Assembly (NCBI GenBank): GCA_020444765.1
Contig: JAGRHW010000100.1
Span: 1 to 10,834 of the forward strand
Source: Gammaproteobacteria bacterium
GTDB lineage: Bacteria > Pseudomonadota > Gammaproteobacteria > Granulosicoccales > Granulosicoccaceae
DNA length: 10,834 nt
Direction: 5' to 3'
The notes under the pieces were generated by a model. That model had not been told where the DNA came from and did not search any database. It saw only the letters and a list, made by a program, of their open reading frames with translations. Below are positions 1 to 6,661 of the stretch, one piece after another (the first letter of the stretch is position 1; the number at the start of each line of letters is the position of its first letter). The position numbers and the translations under genes were made by a program.

Positions 1-329
1 TCAAAGCGATGCTTTACGCGGCGAGATCCGATGGTGAGATCGATCAGGCCGAACAGCAGAAGATCGTCTCGCACCTCGGCGATATTACCGAAGAGGAAAC
101 CGCATTTGTGCGTCAGCAGATGACCGCGCCGATGGATATTCAGGGTTTTATCAACAGTGTGCCGCGGGGTATGGAGCAACAGGTTTACCTGATGTCACTG
201 ACCGCGATCGATCTGGACTCGCAAAAAGAGGCCCAATATCTGCACAAGCTGGCGCAAGGACTGAACATTTCCCAGCAGGCCTGCAATCATATTCATCAGC
301 AGGTCGGTGCCCCCACGCTTTATAGCTAG
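1..329 (+). CDS. DUF533 / TerB-like protein, C-terminal part (5' end outside window)
   Basis: The reading frame is already open at base 3, and the visible part gives about 108 residues ending at a TAG. The first Met (base 9) is probably internal, because it sits inside the helix pattern Lys-Ala-Met-x-x-Ala-Ala-x-x-Asp-Gly-x-Ile-Asp that is typical of the middle of DUF533 (YebE-like) and TerB-fold proteins. The end also fits that family: 'LTAIDLDSQKEAQYL', then a short helical stretch and 'HQQVGAP'. The family consists of small helical proteins, often with a Gly/Ala-rich membrane-active N-terminus, and its biochemical role is not established. The N-terminal half is missing here, so membrane association cannot be judged. 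A hairpin 14 bases after the stop probably ends the transcript. I am fairly sure of the family and make no claim about function. Confidence 0.75.
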   Translation, partial: KAMLYAARSDGEIDQAEQQKIVSHLGDITEEETAFVRQQMTAPMDIQGFINSVPRGMEQQVYLMSLTAIDLDSQKEAQYLHKLAQGLNISQQACNHIHQQVGAPTLYS

Positions 330-342
330 ATACAAAGCAGCA

Positions 343-380
343 CGGCGGGAGTCTGACGCTCAGACCCCGCCGGTTTCATT
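343..380 (+). terminator. Hairpin terminator after the DUF533 gene
   Basis: CGGCGGG (343-349) pairs with CCCGCCG (366-372), and inside it GTCTGA (351-356) pairs with TCAGAC (360-365) around a CGC loop. This makes a 13-bp stem with a single bulged A (350). The tail GTTTCATT is only moderately T-rich, and a run of five T lies further on (388-392). Its place just after the stop codon supports termination. Confidence 0.55.
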
Positions 381-453
381 AAATGCCTTTTTCCGGCAGT
401 TTTGCCGATATGCCCCGCCGCAAAAGCTTTCCTCAGAAATCCGTTACAGGCGC

Positions 454-459
454 TATACT
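454..459 (+). promoter_or_regulatory. Possible -10 box upstream of the nfeD-type gene
   Basis: TATACT lies about 145 bases ahead of the NfeD-family start, in the spacer that follows the preceding terminator. I could not find a convincing -35 box at 16-18 bases, so this is only a candidate. The rest of the 330-603 spacer holds the terminator at 343, a small 5-bp hairpin (394-407) and a possible 12-codon mini-ORF ending at the NfeD start. Confidence 0.3.
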
Positions 460-603
460 TTAACCTTACAGGCCGGCGTCACTTGGCCGTCGGGTCTGCG
501 CCTGAAAACCGGGAAAAGACGGACAGATTTTTAACTGCGGAAACCGCCGGGAGAGTCCTTTGAAAATGATTAATTGCGCTGAAAAAGCCGGGAACAGGCA
601 TTG

Positions 604-1056
604 ATGGAGATCCTGATTCTTTACTGGCACTGGCTGGTGTTCGGCATGCTGCTGATGGCGGCGGAGATTTTTATTCCGAGCTTCACGATTTTCTGGTTCG
701 GCCTTGGCGCCCTGGTCGTCTCGGCGCTGTTGTGGTTTTTTCCGGCCTTGTCCTTGAGCTGGCAACTCGCGGTCTGGGCGCTTGCATCGTCGGTGTTTGC
801 CTTGCTGTGGTTTAAATTGATCCGGCCGACCATGATCGATCGGACCAAGGCCGGTATCGCGCGCGAGGCGATCGCCGGCGAGAGTGGTCAGGTTATTCGG
901 GCGCCGACTCAGCATTCCCGCGGTATCGTGCGATTTACCACGCCGGTGCTCGGGGATGACGAGTGGGAGTTTATCTGCGACAGCGAAGTCCGGTTGGGTG
1001 ATCGGGTTATCGTGCGCGAATTATCCGGCAATACCTTGCTGGTGGAAAAACGTTAG
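604..1056 (+). CDS. NfeD-family membrane protein (short YbbJ-like form)
   Basis: This is a 150-residue protein. Its N-terminal half is strongly hydrophobic with about three membrane segments (roughly residues 7-24, 28-45 and 50-70), followed by a basic linker. A C-terminal beta-rich domain (about 90-150) ends 'RLGDRVIVRELSGNTLLVEK', the typical close of the NfeD OB-fold. Length and architecture match the short, protease-less NfeD class encoded next to slipins, as in E. coli ybbJ beside qmcA. These proteins are thought to work with the partner SPFH protein in inner-membrane quality control and organisation. I prefer the ATG at 604 over the TTG at 601; GGGA at 590-593 is a modest ribosome site. 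The paraslipin gene starts 27 bases downstream, so the two form one transcription unit. Confidence 0.85.
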   Translation: MEILILYWHWLVFGMLLMAAEIFIPSFTIFWFGLGALVVSALLWFFPALSLSWQLAVWALASSVFALLWFKLIRPTMIDRTKAGIAREAIAGESGQVIRAPTQHSRGIVRFTTPVLGDDEWEFICDSEVRLGDRVIVRELSGNTLLVEKR

Positions 1057-1083
1057 TCAACAAAAACAAGAGGAGTTGTCATT

Positions 1084-1938
1084 ATGGACGGATTGATGGT
1101 CGCCGGAGTTGTACTTTTTCTGGTCATGATAACACTTGTCATGGGTGTCAAGACCGTACCCCAGGGCAGCAAGCATGTGGTGCAGCGACTCGGCAAGTAT
1201 CACCGGACACTGGGGCCGGGCTTGAATATTATCATGCCTTATATCGATACGATCGCCTATAAGGTAACAACCAAAGATATCGTGATGGACATCCCTTCGC
1301 AGGAGGTCATTACCAAGGACAACGCGGTGATTATCGCCAATGCGGTTGCCTACATTAATATCATCGCGCCGGAAAAGGCCGTGTACGGCGTCGAGGATTA
1401 TATTCTGGCGATTCAAAATCTGGTGCAGACGTCCCTGCGTTCGATTGTCGGCGAGATGGGGCTGGATGATGCCCTGTCCTCGAGGGACCAGATCAAGGCC
1501 AAGCTCAAGGCAGCGATTTCCGACGATATCGCCGATTGGGGAATTACTCTTAAAACCGTGGAGATTCAGGACATCACGCCGTCTTCAACAATGCAGAGCG
1601 CGATGGAAGAACAGGCCGCCGCCGAGCGTCAGCGGCGTGCCACGGTAACGCGCGCCGATGGTGAAAAGTCCGCTGCCATTCTTGAAGCTGAAGGCCGGCT
1701 CGAAGCCTCCAAGCGCGACGCCGAAGCCCAGGTCGTGCTGGCGCGCGCCAGTCAGATGGCGATCGGCAAGGTGACCGAGGCGATCAAGGACAACGAGCTG
1801 CCGGTCATGTATATCCTCGGCGAGAAATACGTCGATGCGATGAAGGCCATAGCCGAGTCGGCCAATTCCAAGACGGTGATCCTGCCGGCCGATATCCCGG
1901 CGGCGATCCGCGGCATGATGGGCGGGCTTGGCAAATAG
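1084..1938 (+). CDS. SPFH/Band 7 paraslipin (stomatin-like, QmcA-type)
   Basis: This is a 284-residue protein. Residues 5-22 form one N-terminal membrane anchor. They are followed by the SPFH/Band 7 core (about 24-190), with 'TVPQGSKHVVQRLGKYHRTL' and 'GPGLNIIMPYID' early in the domain and 'GITLKTVEIQDITPSSTMQ' near its end. An Ala/Glu/Arg-rich coiled coil follows (about 174-225), then the usual hydrophobic 'PVMYILGEKYVDAMKAIA' tail. Length and order match slipin-2/QmcA family members, which assemble into large membrane-bound rings or cages and act with NfeD partners. GAGGAG at 1070-1075, 8 bases before the ATG, is a strong ribosome site. The gene follows the NfeD-family gene by 27 bases, the standard pairing. 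I would not assign qmcA itself without a phylogeny. Confidence 0.92.
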   Translation: MDGLMVAGVVLFLVMITLVMGVKTVPQGSKHVVQRLGKYHRTLGPGLNIIMPYIDTIAYKVTTKDIVMDIPSQEVITKDNAVIIANAVAYINIIAPEKAVYGVEDYILAIQNLVQTSLRSIVGEMGLDDALSSRDQIKAKLKAAISDDIADWGITLKTVEIQDITPSSTMQSAMEEQAAAERQRRATVTRADGEKSAAILEAEGRLEASKRDAEAQVVLARASQMAIGKVTEAIKDNELPVMYILGEKYVDAMKAIAESANSKTVILPADIPAAIRGMMGGLGK

Positions 1939-1975
1939 CCTGAGCACAGCCTGCTTTGATTTCAGTTTAAACAAA

Positions 1976-1998
1976 CGGTCCGCCAAACAGGCGGACCG
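1976..1998. terminator. Perfect 9-bp hairpin after the paraslipin gene
   Basis: CGGTCCGCC (1976-1984) and GGCGGACCG (1990-1998) are exact reverse complements around an AAACA loop. On the + strand the following bases (CCTCTAATAC) are not T-rich. On the - strand the hairpin is followed by TTTGTTTAAAC, a better terminator tail. It probably marks the 3' end of the nfeD-paraslipin transcript and may also block antisense transcription. Confidence 0.5.
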
Positions 1999-2018
1999 CC
2001 TCTAATACGATTAGCTGA

Positions 2019-2046
2019 TTTTCACCCAGAGCCAAAACATTATAAT
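2019..2046 (+). promoter_or_regulatory. Predicted sigma-70 promoter for the lipoprotein gene
   Basis: TATAAT (2041-2046) is a perfect -10 box. TTTTCA (2019-2024), 16 bases upstream, matches four of six -35 positions. It follows the hairpin at 1976-1998, so the downstream gene starts a new transcript with a leader of about 25 bases before the ATG at 2077. Confidence 0.5.
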
Positions 2047-2076
2047 TTCTGAATCCACGCGGCGGATTTATGAGTT

Positions 2077-2985
2077 ATGACTGTTCTCTCGGTATTTTGG
2101 CAGAACCTTTCCCGGGCCTGCCGGCGGTTGCTGGCCCTGTGTGCGACATTGGCGCTGTTGAGCGCTTGTGATACACCTTCCGACGATACGACAAACGGGC
2201 ATGCCCCGATCCCTCTTCCTCAGGCGATGCAGCGGGCCTCTTTTCCTTCCGGTGGCAGTGTCACGGCCAGTATTACCATTGATCCGCAGAATGGCGGTAC
2301 GGCGCAGGCGATGACAGTATCGAACAGCGGGCTTTCATTCAGCGGTCGGGTCGACGACGGCGAACATGAATTTCTGCTGGAACTGTTTTATTCGTCCAGC
2401 AGTGTCGAGAGACTCCGCCTGGTTTCCGCATCCAAGACGGTGATCGTTGACGGCGCGACCGACATCCAGTTCCGGGAGCGTGATTATGAGTATGAAAATA
2501 CCGACGATGATTTTTATACCAACGTCAGGGAAATCGAGGCAGGCTCAGACCCCAGGGTCACCTCAAGCACACCGTCTGATCGTGACGATAATTATGAAGA
2601 TAACGACTCGCATGGCACGGCCTACGATATCACTGGCCTGAGGGATATCCTGATCTACTCCGGTATATCGACCAGCTACGGCGTCATCACAGCCGAGGAT
2701 AGCTCCGATTATTTCAAGATGACGCTTGACGAAAACTTTTCCGTGTTCGATGTGGAATTGTTTCTTGACCCCTCGCTGGACGTCAATCTGGAATACCTCG
2801 ACAGCAACGGCGGCAATCCGACCATCATCGGCGAGCCGGTGAATGTAGAGGTACTCGAAAACGATGTGCTGCATGGTACGGTTCGGGTGACCAATGCGCA
2901 GGCGCGGGACTATTATCTGAACGTGTTTGCGACCGAAGACGACATTGAAGGCACTTACGCGCTTCGCTGGACTGCTGTTAAATAA
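2077..2985 (+). CDS. Putative lipoprotein with Ca-loop motif and PPC-like domain
   Basis: This is a 302-residue protein of unknown role. It has a type II signal peptide: basic n-region, hydrophobic stretch and the lipobox Leu-Ser-Ala-Cys with Cys31 as the lipidated residue. Asp at +2 is the inner-membrane retention signal in E. coli and may mean the same here. Residues about 56-130 are beta-rich and unassigned. Residues 141-159 (Asn141, Asp143, Asp145, Asn149, Glu152, ending Gly-Ser-Asp-Pro) resemble a thrombospondin-type-3 or EF-hand-like calcium loop. From 'DNYEDNDSHGTAYDI' (171-185) to the end, the pattern of Asp-Tyr-Phe-Lys and 'LDVNLEYLDSNGG' fits a bacterial pre-peptidase C-terminal (PPC) beta-sandwich. 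PPC domains normally belong to secreted proteases, and a secreted M4 protease gene lies next downstream. The ribosome site is weak. I am confident of the lipoprotein call, moderately so of PPC. Confidence 0.75.
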   Translation: MTVLSVFWQNLSRACRRLLALCATLALLSACDTPSDDTTNGHAPIPLPQAMQRASFPSGGSVTASITIDPQNGGTAQAMTVSNSGLSFSGRVDDGEHEFLLELFYSSSSVERLRLVSASKTVIVDGATDIQFRERDYEYENTDDDFYTNVREIEAGSDPRVTSSTPSDRDDNYEDNDSHGTAYDITGLRDILIYSGISTSYGVITAEDSSDYFKMTLDENFSVFDVELFLDPSLDVNLEYLDSNGGNPTIIGEPVNVEVLENDVLHGTVRVTNAQARDYYLNVFATEDDIEGTYALRWTAVK

Positions 2986-3009
2986 CAAACCGGTATCCGG
3001 ACTCATCGA

Positions 3010-3030
3010 AATTAGTACTAATTATTAATT
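3010..3030. promoter_or_regulatory. Overlapping AT-rich palindromes before the protease gene
   Basis: AATTAGTACTAATT (3010-3023) is a perfect 14-bp palindrome, and AATTATTAATT (3020-3030) is an 11-bp one overlapping it. They lie between the lipoprotein stop and the protease start. The arrangement would suit a dimeric repressor or activator site, but no promoter is clear around it. The rest of the 2986-3205 spacer shows no gene that I can support. Confidence 0.3.
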
Positions 3031-3205
3031 CATTCCCATGTATCTGTCGGGCATTTTATGGCTACAGGGATGTCGTCATCACGCGGCTCGAACATGATTC
3101 GTCACGCTCAGTGCCTTGTATTGCTAAGCTGACTCCAGTCCGTTAGTCGATGTAGTTTGTATGAATTACAGGCATGGACCCTGTAATGCTGATGCGGTGC
3201 TTGCT

Positions 3206-6200
3206 ATGCAAACTATCAAGTATTTCTCTGTGGTCGCGCTTGCAGGTATCGGCTTGATATCAGCGTTGATGATCAGCCCGACAGCACGGGCCGAACAAAC
3301 TGATGATCTGGCCGATCGTCTGTTGAAAAAACATAAATTCTATCAAACGGTTACACCAGGCACAGTCAGGACTCCGCTCCCTGCTTCAATACGATCCCTT
3401 TTCGAAAAACCCTCGGGTACGGCTAATAACGATAAAATTAATTCATCGAGACTCAGTTCCCGAAAAAATATATTTCATATACCCACCGGTAAGTTCAAAG
3501 GTCAGCGTATCGATGAAAAGCAGGTGCTCAGCCTCCAGTCGCTGACCGAGTCCCGTGTCAATGGCGTCGAGGCGAGATTCTCCGATCAGGGGACCGTGGA
3601 ATTATTGAGTTTGTCCGGAATAACGCCATCGGTCAGGTCGAAACGCAATCAGTGGCCCGAACAGACCACGGCGGCAACGGCGATTGCCTTTCTTGGCGAG
3701 ATTCAGGACCTTCTCGGCGTTCAGGATGCCGCTTCGGAATTTGCCTTCAAAAGCGTCAGACTGGACAGCCTGGGCAAAACGCATGTGTTGTTCAATCAGC
3801 AGATCGGGAGCATTCCGGTTTGGGGCAAGCATATCCGCTTGCACCTTGACAGCGATGGGGAGGTTTATCAGCTTAGCGGGCATTATGTAAAGTCGGTGGA
3901 TAACTTCGATACGATGCCTGTTATCACTGCCGACAGTGCGGTTGAGGCGGTAAGAAATGATCTCGGTGCCAGATCCAGGTCCGTAGAGGCCGAGGGTCTT
4001 GTCATCTTTATGGTTCAGGGCGAGCCGGTGTTGAGTTACAAGGTGCGGGCAAACGTATCGCTGGTCGAGGAATGGCTCTATTTTGTCGATGCCGGTAACG
4101 GGCGTTTGTTACATCGGGTCAGCGATGTCAGTGATGGGAATGTTGCCTCTGCGCGAGCACCGAATGATCTCGGCGAGCAGGAAAGCTTTACCGTCTGGCA
4201 GGAAGACAATACCTATTATCTGGTCGACCCCACCTATCCGAAAAACGATGTTGAGGCCGATACGGATCCGGTAAACGACGGCATAAAAGAGGATGGCGAT
4301 ACACTGGTTACCGATATGCGAAACGGTACCGACCGGACCACATTCGATTATATTACAAGCAGGAATACCTCGAGCGGCTGGGATCCGATCGCGGTCGGGG
4401 TCATTGCCGATATGCGACGGGTTTACGACTATTTTCTGAATCGCTTCAGCAGACACAGTCTCGATAATGAGGGAATGAATCTGATAGCGAATATCCATTA
4501 CGGCGAAAAATACAACAACGCGGGCTTTAATGGCCGGGATATGGTCTTTGGTGATGGCGACGGGGTCAAATACCGCTCTTTTGCCAGATGTACGGATATA
4601 ATCGCCCACGAAATGGCGCATGGCGTAACGCGTAATACCGCCGCCCTGATCTACGAAAACCAGAGCGGAGCGCTGAATGAATCCTTCTCCGACCTGTTCG
4701 GCGCGCTTATCGAAGGAAACTGGGTGCATGGTGAGGATTGCACGATTGCGGCGCCGGGTTTTCACAGAAGCCTGATAAACCCCGAGCAGGGGATTATTCC
4801 GCAGCCTGCAAAAATGAGCGACTACCGAAACCTGCCCATCGATAAGGACCACGGTGGTGTGCATATCAACAGTGGCATCCCGAACAGGGCCGGCTATTTG
4901 ATCGCCGATGCAATCGGTAACGATAAGGCTGAACAGATCTTTTACCGGACCTTGTCCTTTTATCTGACGCCCTCAGCGACGATGCTCGATGCGCGGCGAG
5001 GCATGTTGCAGGCGGCGGAGGACCTTTACGGAGCGGAGTCGGCCGAAGTCAGAGCGGTGGCCGCGGCCTGGGATGATGTCGAGGTTGTCGAAGGCGGCAG
5101 CGGACAGCCGGGAGACAATGATCCGACATCGACGGATATCGTCGATGGCGATGACGTCTTGTATTATATTACACCGCAGGATGGTACATTCGGCGAAGAC
5201 TTCACCCAGGAAGTCTATGACGTGTACAGCGTGAATTTTTCGAGCAGCGACAAAACACCGAAAGGGCCTGCCAATCTTGTGGAAGCGAGATGGAGTAGAC
5301 CGGTACCGGTCACTATCTCGGAAAACGAAACAATCGTCTATTATCTTGGTCAGGACCGGAAAATATATTTCATCAGGGAGAATGGGGAAAACCGGGTATT
5401 AAACAAGTATTCCAATGTTCAGTCCTTTACGGTTTCCCCGGATGACCGTTTCCTCGCCTATATCGAAAACAACACTGCCGGTCTTACAACCATCATTGTC
5501 AATGATGCGCGGACCAATACGGTCAGAAGGTTTCCGATCATCCTGCCGAGTACCGCGCAAGGCAGTGATGATACGACCAGTACGCCTGTATTGGTCGATG
5601 CGATGGACTTTGATTTCTCCAGCGGTTCCTTGATATTTGATCTGCTGGTCTGTACATCGGTGCCCAGTAATATCTGTACCGATGATGAGGACTCAGGAAT
5701 TCGCCATTGGACGATCGGGATCCTGAATCTGTCAGATTCTGCAAGCCTGGATAGTCGGGGGCGATTCCGATATCCGGTTGATCCAACGGAAACCGGTGTG
5801 CTGATAGGCAATCCGGTCTTTGCCACCAATAACCGTCATGTCATAGCAATGGATCTGGTGGTTCCGGACTACGAGGCAGGTACCATCGGTTCCGCGTTTA
5901 TCACACTCAATCTCGATACCAACAAGATCAAGACGGGCTTCAGTTTCGGCAGCAATAATTCCTACGCTGTCGTAAGTCAACCGAGCTTTTGGGGTGACGA
6001 TGAATCCGTCGTTTTTACAGTGCCTGACGGAGAGGGTATTTATGGCACTGCCAGAGTTCCTCTGTCCGAGGAAACCGACTGGGAAGGAGAGACGGATAGG
6101 GCCGCTTATATCAATAGAAGCCACGATGTTCAGTATTCGACCATGCATCGCGTTGGTGTCAGGTCTGTCGATAAAAGGCTGGAAATCAATGTCACCGAAC

Positions 6201-6637
6201 TCGATTTCGGCGCGATAGACGGGCCTGGTAGCAAAACCCTGCCGGTTACCTTGTATAACGCTGGCAACAGCGATATCGATATCGTCAATATCAATACGGC
6301 GAATAGCGCGTTCTCGCACAACGGGCTTAATACGTTGTTGCCGAGAGATCAGTCCATGACGATCGAAGTCACCTTCCAACCGAATAACCCTGGGACCAGT
6401 AATGGCACGCTTGTGATCAACTCCAACGGTACGCCTGATAGTATCAGTATTGCATTAAAAGGCCGGGCAAGCGGCATCCCCAGTGAGGATGATGGTGGCT
6501 CATCCTCGTCTAGAGGCGGGGGTGGCGTACCGGGCGTTGTGTTGTTGATCATGCTGCTTGCGGCAGGATTGCGAACGATTGTCTGTGTTCGGGTCGACGG
6601 CAACAGCGTTAAATCGGTACGGACGAATCGGCGATAA
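3206..6637 (+). CDS. Secreted M4 (thermolysin-family) zinc metalloprotease with propeller-like, ASH-like and GlyGly-CTERM-like regions
   Basis: The ORF opens at 3161 (1158 residues). I prefer the ATG at 3206 (1143 residues) because it gives a clean signal peptide ending Ala-Arg-Ala before Glu-Gln. Numbering here is from 3161. Residues about 100-150 resemble an FTP propeptide motif and about 200-320 a PepSY-like propeptide. The M4 catalytic domain (about 335-640) has HEMAH (His483, Glu484, His487), Tyr498, the third zinc ligand Glu507 in 'GALNESFSD', and His568 in 'GGVHINSGI'. The His487-Tyr498 and His487-Glu507 spacings equal those of thermolysin, so it should be active. After a Gly/Asp linker, about 716-965 carries propeller-like repeats ('FTVSPDDRFLAYI'). 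Residues 1005-1103 look like an ASH/choice-of-anchor-D domain. The end is Ser/Gly-rich, then a hydrophobic segment (1123-1137) and a basic 21-residue tail, resembling GlyGly-CTERM sorting signals. Cys477/Cys527 and Cys831/Cys839 may form disulfides. Confidence 0.9.
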   Translation: MQTIKYFSVVALAGIGLISALMISPTARAEQTDDLADRLLKKHKFYQTVTPGTVRTPLPASIRSLFEKPSGTANNDKINSSRLSSRKNIFHIPTGKFKGQRIDEKQVLSLQSLTESRVNGVEARFSDQGTVELLSLSGITPSVRSKRNQWPEQTTAATAIAFLGEIQDLLGVQDAASEFAFKSVRLDSLGKTHVLFNQQIGSIPVWGKHIRLHLDSDGEVYQLSGHYVKSVDNFDTMPVITADSAVEAVRNDLGARSRSVEAEGLVIFMVQGEPVLSYKVRANVSLVEEWLYFVDAGNGRLLHRVSDVSDGNVASARAPNDLGEQESFTVWQEDNTYYLVDPTYPKNDVEADTDPVNDGIKEDGDTLVTDMRNGTDRTTFDYITSRNTSSGWDPIAVGVIADMRRVYDYFLNRFSRHSLDNEGMNLIANIHYGEKYNNAGFNGRDMVFGDGDGVKYRSFARCTDIIAHEMAHGVTRNTAALIYENQSGALNESFSDLFGALIEGNWVHGEDCTIAAPGFHRSLINPEQGIIPQPAKMSDYRNLPIDKDHGGVHINSGIPNRAGYLIADAIGNDKAEQIFYRTLSFYLTPSATMLDARRGMLQAAEDLYGAESAEVRAVAAAWDDVEVVEGGSGQPGDNDPTSTDIVDGDDVLYYITPQDGTFGEDFTQEVYDVYSVNFSSSDKTPKGPANLVEARWSRPVPVTISENETIVYYLGQDRKIYFIRENGENRVLNKYSNVQSFTVSPDDRFLAYIENNTAGLTTIIVNDARTNTVRRFPIILPSTAQGSDDTTSTPVLVDAMDFDFSSGSLIFDLLVCTSVPSNICTDDEDSGIRHWTIGILNLSDSASLDSRGRFRYPVDPTETGVLIGNPVFATNNRHVIAMDLVVPDYEAGTIGSAFITLNLDTNKIKTGFSFGSNNSYAVVSQPSFWGDDESVVFTVPDGEGIYGTARVPLSEETDWEGETDRAAYINRSHDVQYSTMHRVGVRSVDKRLEINVTELDFGAIDGPGSKTLPVTLYNAGNSDIDIVNINTANSAFSHNGLNTLLPRDQSMTIEVTFQPNNPGTSNGTLVINSNGTPDSISIALKGRASGIPSEDDGGSSSSRGGGGVPGVVLLIMLLAAGLRTIVCVRVDGNSVKSVRTNRR

Positions 6638-6647
6638 TGTTTCGCCG
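6629..6647. terminator. Possible bidirectional hairpin between convergent genes
   Basis: CGGCGA (6629-6634) pairs with TCGCCG (6642-6647) around a seven-base loop that contains the protease stop codon. There is no T-run on either side, so it is a weak terminator candidate. Only 24 bases separate the two convergent stop codons. Confidence 0.3.
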
Positions 6648-6661
6648 GAGCTGGTAACGTC

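Noticed and set aside
307..534. 75-codon frame in the spacer after the DUF533 gene
   Set aside because: It overlaps the upstream gene end and runs through the terminator hairpin, without ribosome site or family resemblance.
466..915. 149-codon minus-strand frame over the nfeD-type gene
   Set aside because: Its composition is low-complexity Arg/Gln/Pro as expected from an antisense shadow, and the opposite strand carries a clear NfeD protein.
3038..3131. Short ORFs of 19 and 24 codons in the spacer before the protease
   Set aside because: Neither has a ribosome site or distinctive composition; the apparent lipobox-like Leu-Gln-Gly-Cys in one is most likely chance.
4109..4864. 251-codon open frame on the minus strand inside the protease gene
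   Set aside because: It is antisense to the conserved M4 catalytic region, its protein shows no recognisable family features, and it has no separate signals.
5732..6379. 215-codon minus-strand frame inside the protease gene
   Set aside because: It is a shadow of the protease C-terminal region, with no motif and no promoter context.
6549..6612. Possible frameshift at the protease C-terminus (another frame ends in Arg-rich residues at a nearby TAA)
   Set aside because: The alternative tail is no better a match to a sorting signal, and the present frame is continuous; the long tail is instead reported as odd.
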